Below, piece after piece: positions 36,146 through 45,600 of a stretch of 64,000 bases of DNA (position 1 is the stretch's first letter; each line of letters starts with the position of its first letter). This DNA comes from an uncultured Caldimonas sp. (GTDB taxonomy: Bacteria > Pseudomonadota > Gammaproteobacteria > Burkholderiales > Burkholderiaceae). A program made the translations under genes and the position numbers. The stretch covers positions 248,001 through 312,000 of the forward strand of contig NZ_CAMLJQ010000001.1 of NCBI RefSeq assembly GCF_946480305.1, written 5' to 3'. The notes beneath the pieces were generated by a model. The model saw only the letters and a program-made list of their open reading frames with translations, had not been told where the DNA came from and ran no database searches.

Positions 36146-36169
36146 CGACCGAGCCAAACTGCTCGGTCG
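36146..36169. promoter_or_regulatory. 24-bp inverted repeat immediately ahead of the LuxR-like gene
   Basis: CGACCGAG, eight bases, CTCGGTCG, ending 15 bases from the ATG at 36130 with the ribosome site between. A protein bound here would block initiation, or the RNA could fold into a hairpin next to the ribosome site. Confidence 0.5.
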
Positions 36170-36293
36170 AGGAGGCACGAGTGTGAAAACGCAGTTGCAT
36201 CACCTCATTTCAACCGTGAAGGTACGCGCGGGATATCGCATCAGGCCGTAACCCGCGCATCAGGAATTGCATCGCTTGCGCACGGCGCAGCGG

Positions 36294-37904
36294 TCAGCTC
36301 CCTTCGGCGGACCAGACGTCCTCCTTGCCGGCGGCGATCTTCGGCGCCTTGAAATCGGCCGACTTCAACGCTGCCACGTATTCGGTGACGGTGTCCAGGT
36401 CCGCCAGCCCCACCGTGGAGTTGCGCGTATCGAAGAAGTTGCCGTCGTCGTTCGTGCCGCGCTGGATGTTCTTGCCGTCGTCAGAGTCATCCATCAGCCC
36501 TTGCGCGTGGATGCCGAGCAAGCGCATGCGGTGATCTGCATCGTCACCGGATGCGTTGTCGTTCATCCATTGCCGGAAGCCCGCCGGGTCGCCACCCATT
36601 GCGGTATATGCCTTGTAGATTGCACGGCCGTCGTTCATGCCGGTGTCGTCGTGCCGTCCGCCGTGATTGCCGAGCGCGTCGGCGGCCTTGTCGTTGAAGC
36701 CCATCTTGCGGTACAGGCCTTCGCCGATGTCGCGATCGGAATTGAGCAGTTCCACCGCCAGCTCCTGCTTCATCTGATCGCTCATGCCGGCCGTCACGTC
36801 GTCCCAGGCCTTTTCCGGGTCCTTGCTGTCCACGACGGTCTTTGCGCCGGCCTTGACCGGATCCGTCTGGTGTTTCGTGTTGGCCTCGTTCAGAGTCAGC
36901 GTCTGCCCCGCATCATTGATCAGCGTGTGCACGCTCCCGGTACGAGCGAGATCGGGGTCGTTGTAGCCTTCCACGTAGTTGCCGTCGCCGTTGGTGTCAC
37001 CAAGCTTGCGCATGTCCCAATCCTGCGTCTTGCCGTACTTGTCGAGCAGGTAGTAGGCCTTCTTGTCGCTGCTTTCGCCAGCGAGCTTGGCCTTCTCGTC
37101 GGCATTGAGGTAGAAGTCCTGGACGTCCTCGCGGCCGAAGATCTTCAACCAGGTGTCATCGTCCTCGATCATCACGGGCAGGTTGCCCTGCTTGGTGCCC
37201 TTCACGTCGCCGGTGAAGCCGGCGGCGATCTTCGCGCGCTCTTGCGACGACAGCGTGAACAATCCCGTCTTGCCGGTCCCGCCGATCGAGAAGGCCGTGG
37301 CCTCGCCGAGCACCGGCGAGGCACCCTTGATGGCGCCGCTGGCGTCCTGCTCCACGTAGACGCCCTGCTCCTGGAACGCTGCCAGCAGCGACGAGCCATA
37401 GTGGCCGAGCTGTGCCTCGGGGGCACCACCGGGCCGTGCCGTGGGGCCGATCCCGTCGATCACGTCGGTCGAGAACGTGCGCGCCTCGTCGGTTGCGAAC
37501 TTGCCCATGTCGTCCTGCACCCCGTCGGCCGGGTTCTCCCGTGAGAGCGACTGGTAGGTCGCCGACATGTCCTTGGTCACCGAGTCGTACTCGGCCTTCG
37601 TGTCGATGGCGCCACCGTTGGGATCTCCACCTTTGGAGAGGTCCGCTTGCGCCTTGTCGCCCAGCTGGTTGGCAAGGTCGCCCACCATGCTTTGCTTGCG
37701 GGCGTCGCTCGACGGCGCCTCGTTGCTGGAGAGTTGCTTGTAGAGGTCCTTCTTCTGCGCATCGGTCAACGCTTGCGACTCCATCTTCTCCCGCAGCATG
37801 CGAGCGGCATGAGCCGCGCCCTGCTCTTTGTAGGTTTGGACGATGTCCTGCGCCATGCTCTGGGTGCGCGGATCGACGCCGGCAACGGTGGTCACGGAAA
37901 CCAT
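36294..37904 (-). CDS. Putative secreted acidic protein of the type III locus
   Basis: 536 residues, not recognised as a known family. It is acidic and low in cysteine, has no signal peptide or membrane helix, and is rich in Asp/Gly/Asn/Lys, as is common for type III substrates. Residues about 303-318 (GDTNGDGNYVEGYNDPD) resemble an EF-hand or dockerin calcium loop. Residues about 410-490, with YKAYTAMGGDPAGFRQWMND, resemble a segment of the 1290-residue protein encoded just upstream. AGGAG precedes the ATG; the gap to the upstream gene is 57 bases, so the two are probably one operon. Translocator, effector and extracellular matrix roles are all possible. Confidence 0.6.
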   Translation of the reverse strand: MVSVTTVAGVDPRTQSMAQDIVQTYKEQGAAHAARMLREKMESQALTDAQKKDLYKQLSSNEAPSSDARKQSMVGDLANQLGDKAQADLSKGGDPNGGAIDTKAEYDSVTKDMSATYQSLSRENPADGVQDDMGKFATDEARTFSTDVIDGIGPTARPGGAPEAQLGHYGSSLLAAFQEQGVYVEQDASGAIKGASPVLGEATAFSIGGTGKTGLFTLSSQERAKIAAGFTGDVKGTKQGNLPVMIEDDDTWLKIFGREDVQDFYLNADEKAKLAGESSDKKAYYLLDKYGKTQDWDMRKLGDTNGDGNYVEGYNDPDLARTGSVHTLINDAGQTLTLNEANTKHQTDPVKAGAKTVVDSKDPEKAWDDVTAGMSDQMKQELAVELLNSDRDIGEGLYRKMGFNDKAADALGNHGGRHDDTGMNDGRAIYKAYTAMGGDPAGFRQWMNDNASGDDADHRMRLLGIHAQGLMDDSDDGKNIQRGTNDDGNFFDTRNSTVGLADLDTVTEYVAALKSADFKAPKIAAGKEDVWSAEGS

Positions 37905-37961
37905 GCTTGAACTCCTGAGTGTGGATGGTGTGTGGGTGTCGTTGATGTATTGAAGCGCCGC

Positions 37962-40900
37962 TCAACCGACCGGTCGCCCGGCGATCGAAACCTTCGTCCT
38001 CGGCGGCGTGTAGCCGGGCGGCAGCACGAGTACTTCGCCCGGGTTCAGCAGATCGCGGTCGCGCGCGCCCGGGCCGAGCCAAAGGTTGAGGTCGTAGATC
38101 TGCTCCACCACCTTGGGGTCGTTGCCCGCGACCCGCCACACGCTGTCGTTCAGACGCACGACGTAGGTGTTGAGCTCCTCCTGCTCCGGCATCGGCGGCA
38201 ACTCCGCGGGTGGTTCGGCCACCGGATCGCCGGCCTTCTTGGGCATGGGCATCTGGTTCGCGAGCATCCAGTCGCGCATGCCCGTCGTACTCTGCGGCCT
38301 CACCTGAACCTCGAAAGCGTTTCCCGTGACGGACTGCAGCATCAGGCGGCCTTGCACGGGGTCGTAGAACACCGGCTTCATGTCCTGGGTGTCCTTCTGC
38401 CAGCCGAACGTGTTGCCGATCTTCGGGTCGAAGCGCCACAGGCCGCCGTCGTAGTACATGCGTGTGACAGGATCCTCGTAGCGCTTCGTTGCCCCGTTGT
38501 AGGTGATCACGCTGAACTTGCTCAGGTCGGTCTTCGCAGGGTCGATCGGCAACGACAGGTAGGCCTGGTTCTCCTGGGTCAACGGCAAGTCCCCGTTGCC
38601 ATCGACGTGCTCGGGCAACCCTTCGGCCCAGTTCGACACGGTCTGGAGCCGTCGCGTGTCCTTGAAGCCGTTGACGTACTCGACGAACTGCTCCGGATCG
38701 CCGTCCATTGCGGCATAGCCGGTGAAGAAGCCGTCGCCCTTGCCCGCTCCTCCCCACCAGGCATGGCGCTTCAGCACGTCGGCCTGGGGCGAGCCGATGC
38801 CCGTCCCCTCCAGGAACAGCTTGTCGAACTTTTCCAGCTTGTCCTGGTTGCGGTTCATGTCGGTCACGAAGTTCACCACCGAGGTTGCGGCGTACAGGAT
38901 GTTCACCGTCCAGCCGATCGGGTTGTTGGCGAGGAACTTCGTCGGGCCTTTCGCCCACTTGCGCACCAGCGCCTCGAAGATGTCCAGGCTGTGCTTGCCG
39001 CCCAGCTTCTTCGCAAGGTCGGGCGGCAGCTTCTTCAGCAGCGCGCTTTCCTCATGGAACAGGCCCTCGGCCATGGCCTTGATGAACGGCCCGCGCGCCT
39101 TGGGATCGGCCACGATGCGCTTGGTGAACTCGCGCACCTGCAGGCGCAGCAGCAGCAGATCGTTGAACAGGTTGACGGCATGGGTGCCGGCCTTGATCGG
39201 GTCCCCCCACCGGTGGTAGACGCCTGTCGCGTCCCACACGGTCGCGATGAACATCAGACCGGCGAGCGTGCCGGTGAGCCCCTTGGTGGCGTCGACCACC
39301 AACCGGGTCCACTGCTCCATGCGCTCCGGCGTCATGGCCCGCAGGTACCAGGGAATGTTGTTGCCGTAGGCGGCCTTCATCGCGTTGATGTCGGTGTGGC
39401 CCCGGAAGTAGGCCTTGCGCCCGAACGCCATGGCCGCCTCCCCGAGGTGGAACAGAGCGAAGCCGCCCACAAGGCCCAGCAGCAGCGGCTTGCGATATTC
39501 CTCGCTCTTGTCGAAGTGGACGTTCTCGTACAGGTAGGCCGTCAGCGCCGCCTGGAAGGCTCCCCCGCCGCCCCACATGACCCCGGCCTTCCACGGCATG
39601 TGGCCCACGCGCGTGGCTTTCACCATCTGTTCGGTCACGTCGGGCACGCCGGCGATGTTGGTGAACCGCGGTTCGCCCGCGCCCTTGTTCTTCAACATGT
39701 AGGTCTCGAGCAGGAACTCCGGCATGTCGCCCATGAACTGCGCGACCACGCCGTAGTACTGCGGCGTCAGCGAGCCCTGCTTCCATTCGTCCTGGAGTGC
39801 CATGCGGATGGCGCGTGCGCTCGTCAGGAACTTGGCGTCGGTGCTGAGCTGCGTGATCTCCTTCGAGGCCTTGGTGTCGAGCAGCGAGGTGCGGGCATCA
39901 GACACGCCCTTGTACTCGTCCAACCCGCTGAGGGATCCTTCGTAGAAGGTCACGGTCTCGCCCAGGCGCAGCAACTCGTAGCCGCGCAGGTTGAAACGGT
40001 CGCGATCCTTCTGCATCTGCTCGACCACTGCCTTGCCGTCGGCCGATTTGGCGATGTTCTGAATGCCCGCGTAGACATCCTCCTCGGTCATCGCGATGCC
40101 CATGCGCGCAGCGGGCGCGGCGACCGGCGCCATCCCGCGCAGGGCTTCGGCATACAACTCGTCGGTGTTTGTCTTGAACTGCTTGATGCCGCCCTGCACG
40201 TGCTTGAGCACCGAGTTGGCATAGTCCTCGGCCCTGTACGACCCGTTGCCCGGCGGCACGCCGACGCCGGCCTTGAGTTGCCGGGCGACCTCCAGCGCGA
40301 GCGTCACGTCGCCTTCGGCCGCGATCTTCTCGAACACCGGATCGAACCGGCTCGCGGCCGGATGCACGGGATTCATCCCGCCAGGCCGGGGGTGCGGGGT
40401 CGTCGGGCCGCGCAGCGCCAGGTCGTGCCCGAGGCCCTCCACGGCCTTCTGCGTTTCCGGCGATGCCCACTGCCGGTTGCGCGGGTCCATGTCCCGCCCA
40501 ACGCTCTCCGCCGTGTCGGCAAGGTTGCGAAGGACCTTCTCGTAGCTCGGATACTCGCTCTGTGACGAGTTGCTCGGGTTGTCTTTCTTCAGCAGCGCGT
40601 CGTAGTGCTTTCCGTCGAGCCCCACGTCCTCCATGATCTTGTGCATGGTGGTCGTGCCGTCCGCATCCTTCTCGGTGCGAAGACGGTTGACGATGCGCGC
40701 CGCGAGATCGTCCGAGACATGCGGATTGGCCCGGTAGTCCGTCAGCTCCCGCAGCCGGTTCGTCGCGCCGAGCGCCGGTGGCATGCCGTCCATCAGCTTG
40801 CGCTGGTAGTCGCTCGAGGTGTCGTCGAGCCCGTCGTAGTAGCGCGCCCCCTTGTCGTACTCCGCCGTGACGGAGTCGGCGGCCCAGTCGACGAATCGGT

Positions 40901-41834
40901 CTTCCACGCCCTTCATGCGCTGGTCGGCCATCACGACGCGCTTCACCGACGGGTCGAGACCCCCCGGCATCAGTTCGGCCAACCGCTTCATCTGGCCTTC
41001 CGGGCCTTGCGCCTCGGCCAGGTTCACGTTCTTGACAATCACCGCGGCCTTGAGCACGGTCTCGAATTCCGGGTCGTCCTGATAGCGCGACAGGATCGAC
41101 CTCGAGGCGGCGTCGTAAAGGTCCACCTCCTTCATCTTGACGATGGACGGCAACTCCTCGACGCCCTTGTCCAGTTCCTTCTCGAGCGCGGACAGCAGGT
41201 CGGCCTGTTTGGCGTAGTACTCCTTGTGCAGGCCGACCACCTCCTGTTCGGTCACGCCATCCTTGGCGTGCAGCCGCGCCGTCCAGGCGTCGAGCTTGTC
41301 GCCGGCCTTGTTCAGGTCGTAGAGCTTGACGTTCGTCTCGCGCTCCATCGGCGACTCGTTCAACACGGTTTTCAGCGCATCGGCCGAGAGCACCTGGATG
41401 TCGGGCTGGTCGTGGTAGTCATAGGCGAGGCGGCGCGCCGCGCGCGTGGTGTCGTCCTTGTTGGCAGGGTCACCCTTGTAGGTCTCACGCAGCTCGGCCG
41501 CCATGGCCTGCTCCGCGCGCGCGCGGTCATGCTTGGCCGCGGTGTCCTGCGCGACGTAGGCGGTGTAGGCGACTCGATCGTCCTCGGGCTTCTTGTTGCC
41601 GAAGTCCTTCTTCAGTTGGTCCGCCAGGCGCTGCGACTCCTGCGCCTGCCGGATCAGGAAATCGGTATACGCGCGTTGCGAAGAGAAGTCTTCGGCCTTG
41701 GGGATGAGCCGGTTCTCGGCGGGGCCCTGGGCGGGCCCGGCTGGCGACGTGGGAGCGCGGGCCGGCGTTTGTGGCGCCTGTGTCGGGTGGAAGGTCGGCT
41801 GACGCGTCAGTACGGAGGGGGAATAGATCTGCAC
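37962..41834 (-). CDS. 1290-residue protein with membrane segments and C-terminal LysM, putative type III substrate
   Basis: Starts at a GTG with AAAGGAGAC nine bases ahead; the frame is open to 41999 but without similarity. No signal peptide. Residues 1-740 are charged and helical, with a Pro/Ala/Thr-rich N-terminus typical of type III export signals. Four hydrophobic stretches follow (about 751-775, 779-803, 850-873 and 966-990). The C-terminus (about 1222-1275) is a LysM domain: YVVRLNDSVWRVAGND then LLNPGEVLVLPPGY, which binds peptidoglycan or chitin-like glycans. Residues about 1030-1110 (YAAMDGDPEQFVEYVNG) resemble the downstream 536-residue protein. Membrane helices in a large signal-less protein suggest a pore or translocator role. 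No family recognised outside LysM. Confidence 0.65.
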   Translation of the reverse strand: MQIYSPSVLTRQPTFHPTQAPQTPARAPTSPAGPAQGPAENRLIPKAEDFSSQRAYTDFLIRQAQESQRLADQLKKDFGNKKPEDDRVAYTAYVAQDTAAKHDRARAEQAMAAELRETYKGDPANKDDTTRAARRLAYDYHDQPDIQVLSADALKTVLNESPMERETNVKLYDLNKAGDKLDAWTARLHAKDGVTEQEVVGLHKEYYAKQADLLSALEKELDKGVEELPSIVKMKEVDLYDAASRSILSRYQDDPEFETVLKAAVIVKNVNLAEAQGPEGQMKRLAELMPGGLDPSVKRVVMADQRMKGVEDRFVDWAADSVTAEYDKGARYYDGLDDTSSDYQRKLMDGMPPALGATNRLRELTDYRANPHVSDDLAARIVNRLRTEKDADGTTTMHKIMEDVGLDGKHYDALLKKDNPSNSSQSEYPSYEKVLRNLADTAESVGRDMDPRNRQWASPETQKAVEGLGHDLALRGPTTPHPRPGGMNPVHPAASRFDPVFEKIAAEGDVTLALEVARQLKAGVGVPPGNGSYRAEDYANSVLKHVQGGIKQFKTNTDELYAEALRGMAPVAAPAARMGIAMTEEDVYAGIQNIAKSADGKAVVEQMQKDRDRFNLRGYELLRLGETVTFYEGSLSGLDEYKGVSDARTSLLDTKASKEITQLSTDAKFLTSARAIRMALQDEWKQGSLTPQYYGVVAQFMGDMPEFLLETYMLKNKGAGEPRFTNIAGVPDVTEQMVKATRVGHMPWKAGVMWGGGGAFQAALTAYLYENVHFDKSEEYRKPLLLGLVGGFALFHLGEAAMAFGRKAYFRGHTDINAMKAAYGNNIPWYLRAMTPERMEQWTRLVVDATKGLTGTLAGLMFIATVWDATGVYHRWGDPIKAGTHAVNLFNDLLLLRLQVREFTKRIVADPKARGPFIKAMAEGLFHEESALLKKLPPDLAKKLGGKHSLDIFEALVRKWAKGPTKFLANNPIGWTVNILYAATSVVNFVTDMNRNQDKLEKFDKLFLEGTGIGSPQADVLKRHAWWGGAGKGDGFFTGYAAMDGDPEQFVEYVNGFKDTRRLQTVSNWAEGLPEHVDGNGDLPLTQENQAYLSLPIDPAKTDLSKFSVITYNGATKRYEDPVTRMYYDGGLWRFDPKIGNTFGWQKDTQDMKPVFYDPVQGRLMLQSVTGNAFEVQVRPQSTTGMRDWMLANQMPMPKKAGDPVAEPPAELPPMPEQEELNTYVVRLNDSVWRVAGNDPKVVEQIYDLNLWLGPGARDRDLLNPGEVLVLPPGYTPPRTKVSIAGRPVG

Positions 41835-42290
41835 CAAAGTAGTCTCCTTTGGCCGCACATATCGTTCGCCCTGCACGAAGGTGCCATCCCTGCACGCGAG
41901 GCGTCGGCGGCAACCTTCCTGGGGGCAGCGGTATCGCGGCCTTTCTCCTGATTCGATCGACGTTCGGGGCTCCGCGGGAATCCCCGATGGGGCAGGCACC
42001 AGCCAGGTGCACCGCCGTTGACAACGAGTGTGCGAAGCGGGCGGAGGCCATCGATTTCAACTGTGAGCGCAGCACTTACGAGGAACCGTAGTCTCGGCAA
42101 GCAGATGCAACCGCAGCCGGATCGGTGCCGTCCTCGCAGCCCGGCCCGGCGCTGACCAGATGATCTCGAAAACCTGTTCGACACCGATGTGCCCGCGACC
42201 ACTCATGTCAAGCAGCGGGCTCCCAAGGCATGTCTGCCATCGTGAAGCCGACAATGGCCATTCTGGGAGTGCGACGCACACCCACAACAC

Positions 42291-42303
42291 CGGAGATCCG
42301 TAG
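42291..42303 (-). promoter_or_regulatory. 13-base element upstream of the LysM gene
   Basis: On the minus strand CTACGGATCTCCG. It matches both copies ahead of the giant gene. A weaker copy (CTACGGTTCCTCG) lies at 42079-42091, closer to the gene. Consensus CTACGGAWNYCCG. Confidence 0.5.
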
Positions 42304-42341
42304 ATCCCTGTTGCGAAATTCCCGCCTCGTGCCGCTACAGC

Positions 42342-42359
42342 GTGGTGCACGTGGTGCAC
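42342..42359. repeat. Tandem 9-base repeat GTGGTGCAC x2
   Basis: Two perfect adjacent copies; each contains the palindrome GTGCAC. One further copy occurs at 29155-29163 in the luxR/lysR region. It may be a regulator site or chance in GC-rich DNA. Confidence 0.35.
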
Positions 42360-42647
42360 GGTTGGGCGCACCGCCAAGGCGCGCTGCGGGTTTGCGCGGC
42401 ACCGTGGATCGCACGTGGTGCGAAGGGCCGGTGCATGACGGTTGCAATTGGTGCGGCCCCTCCTTCTTGGGGCGTCATTTTTGAAATCGACGCACCGTTG
42501 AGGCACACCGAAACTGGCGTGGTCATGCAGCGCCGCGCCCTCCTTCTTGTGAGCCATCAGCAGCACCAGCCGGCGGCCTCCGGAGCCGGCGGGGCTGTGC
42601 GCGCGCGGGTCCGGCATGGTGCCGGTCCAGCGCGCTGCGGCGGGTCG

Positions 42648-45600
42648 TCAAATGCCCACGCGGTTGACGTTCAGCCGCGTTCCCGCATCGACGGCATCCG
42701 GGTCTCCGCGCGCCGGCGTTGCCACACCATCCATCAGCTCGCGTCGGAACCCTCGCTCGCGGTTGAGCTGGAACAGGTGCACCAGGGCATCTGCCACCAC
42801 CGCCACCTCCCCCCCACGCGCGGCGGCTGCGCGCTGCTCCTCGGTCGTGAGCAGGCGTTCGACGTTGGCTTCGGCCGCGCCCCACAGGCTCAGGTGCCGG
42901 CCGGCGCCCGCTCCGAGCTCCACGTACACCGGGGCGGGGCGCATGCCGGGCGGCCTCTGGTCGCCCGGGTCCGGCAGGGCCGGGTCGTCGCGCCATGCCT
43001 CCAGCCCCATGCCGTCCGGTACCGTCGCGTCGAACAGCGGGGGCAGCCCGCTCGCCTTCGGGGGCTCCCACTTGGTGACTTCCGATGCATCCTGTTCGTC
43101 GTCGAAATGCATCAGTGCCACGCGCAGGCCCACCCCCGCCGCCAGCCAGTAGCCTGGCCGCGAGAGCTGCGTGGGGCCAGGAACCGGCAGGCCGAGCAGC
43201 TTGCGCCATTCGACGTCGGCCTGTCGGGCCGTGGCATAGGTGAACAGCGAGCCGAATGCCACCTCGCCCGCCCCGTGCAGGCTGGGCTGGGCGAAGAAGT
43301 TGGCCGCGTCGTTGAGCGTCCATACCGCGCCGGAGAGCGACAACCCGCTCATGCCGAGCGTCTGGTTCCATCTGAACGGCGTGCGAGCTTCCCAGTTCGA
43401 CTTCATCACGCCGCTGCCCAGGCCGGCGAAGGTGTTCACCATCAACGCGCCGTTGGAGGCACCAAAGCCCCCCTGGATCAACGCCTGCACCGCCGAGAGG
43501 TCGCCCCCGGTCAGGGCTGCGGCCGCATAGGCAACGTTGAGGCCGTACGTCGCACCGGTGACCAGGCGGAACATCTGCCCGCTGCCGGTACGCGGATCGA
43601 GTCCGTTGATCGACGACGCCTGCATGCCGAGCGCGCGGTCCACGCCGATCTGGTACTGGCCTACCGTCGCCATGACCGCGTTGAACTTCTGCTGCGCCGA
43701 CCAGCCCGACGCTTCGTCGACCGGCTTGTTGGCCAGATAGGCATAGTCGACCCGAAACTGCTCGGTCAGCCGCGCCACGGCCTTCAGCTTGTCGTCCGAC
43801 AGGCCGAAGGCCTTGCCGTTGCGCACGATGCGGTTCACGAAGCGGTCGAGGCTCTCGTGCGTGACCTTGCCCTCCTCGAATATCTGCTCCCAGCCCAGAC
43901 GCACACCGTCCGAGTACAAGCTGCGTGCGAGGCCCATGCCGGCACGTGCCTCGAACCCGCTGGCATTCAGGTGCGGGTCGACGCCATCAGGCGTGGCCGC
44001 GAGCGTCGCCGAGCCCCCCGCCAGAGCCGAACCGGTTCCCACGGTCGCGAGCGTGCCCGCCACCACCCGAGCGGGCACCGTGTCGAACTTGCCGCGAGGC
44101 GTACCCTGCCCGTGCGCATGCGTCGCCTGCCAGTGCTGCGGCACGGGGTCGGCGTAGGCCTCGTGGATGGCCGCGGACTCCGGCCGCACGGCCACCTCCA
44201 TCGGATGGCGCGGCGCAATGGCCTGACCCGTGGCCGGGTCGGGCAGGCTGCGCTGCGCACCGTAGGTCGCGTAGCGATTCGCGTAGAGCTGGTCCACCCA
44301 TTGGTTGAAGTGGTCGAGCGCACCCATCTTGTGCTCCGGCTGCCCGTCCTTGCCGACCCCTTCGTAACCGTGGATCATCCGCTCGCGTTCGGTGCGCAGC
44401 GTGGCGAGCATCTCGTCCATCGCAGCGATTTCGCCCTCGCGCCCCTGCGCCCGCAACTGGTTGCGCGTCCAGTCGGCCACCGAGGCCTCGGCGCGCGCAT
44501 TGACGGTTTCGTAGTTGCCGCGCAGCACCATCCAAAGTGCACCGGGGTCTCGCATCGCCACATCGGCGAACAGCGGCAGGTAGGTCGTCAGCGCCTGGTT
44601 GTAGTGGCCCGCATTGACCGGCTTGACGGTGTCGCTGCCGAACAGGATGCGGTCCTGGTAGAGCACGATGAAGTCGACCATGGCCCGCCGCATGCCGGGA
44701 TCGTTGATGTAGGCCTCGGCCACATCGTTCCAGGAGATGTCGAACTTGACGTGCGGGGCACGTTCCATCGCCTCGTACACCTTGGCCATGTGCGTCGGCA
44801 CCTCACGGGTCTCGGTCACCTGGCTCAAGGTGCGGTCGGGGTTGAGCACGTTGCGCGTGATCGTCACCGCCTGGGTCGAGGTGTCGGGCCGCACCAGTCG
44901 GCCCAGGCCGGTATGGGCGAGCACGATATTGGCGTCGGGGTACTTCGCCACCAGGTCGATCAACTGGTCGAAGTGCTCGTAGGCGGTCTTGGTGCCGGTG
45001 GGGCGCAGGTCGTTCGCGTCGAGCGCGTGGCGTCCCCAGTCGCAGTGGATCAGCACGCCCAGGCCGGTCTCGTTGGCGAAGGCCATGAAGTGGTCCATCG
45101 AGGCGGCATCGATCTCGAACGACTCCTTGCCCAGCAGCACGTCGACCATTTCCTTCTTGATCGTCAGCTCGCCGACGAACTTGAACACGCCCGGGTGCTC
45201 CAGCAGCATCTGGCGGGCGTGGCCGGCGGCGTCCTCCTTCGACGGATCGACGCCGGTCATCGACATGTCCGCGCGCGCCGCACTGCGCAGGGCCTCGTCG
45301 GCGGTCTTCTGCGCCTTTGCCGCGGCTTCGGCGTCACCGCGGGCAAGGGACGCCTGCTCCTCCGCCCGGGCGGTGCGGTACCGCTCGAACTGGCTCATGA
45401 AGTCCTTCGCGACCTCGGTGTCCATCTGCTGGGCACGCTTCATGTTCAGCGGCCCGGCGTCGATGCCGGAGTAGTGCGACGCGCCGCAGTCGCTCATCTG
45501 CGGGATGGAACCGTGCAGGATGCGGCTGGTGGCGCTGGACACCCCCTGCATCGCGGTGAGCGGCTTGACGGCGAAGTAGTAGCGCTCGATCGCGCGCCAA

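Larger units (their letters stand above)
41835..42647. other. 813-base intergenic region upstream of the LysM-protein gene
   Basis: No gene is supported on either strand. It holds one strong and one weak copy of the 13-base element described separately (42291-42303 and 42079-42091), a tandem pair of GTGGTGCAC at 42342-42359, and GC-rich repeats near 42560-42600. It is therefore likely to hold the promoter for the LysM and 536-residue genes. Confidence 0.5.

Noticed and set aside
37932..40565. Long plus-strand open frame opposite the 1290-residue gene
   Set aside because: Same pattern of GC-driven antisense openness; the minus strand has LysM, membrane segments and a good ribosome site.
42057..42617. 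186-codon minus-strand frame in the 813-base gap
   Set aside because: Composition is Arg/Cys/His-rich, no similarity or ribosome site; it overlaps the repeat elements.
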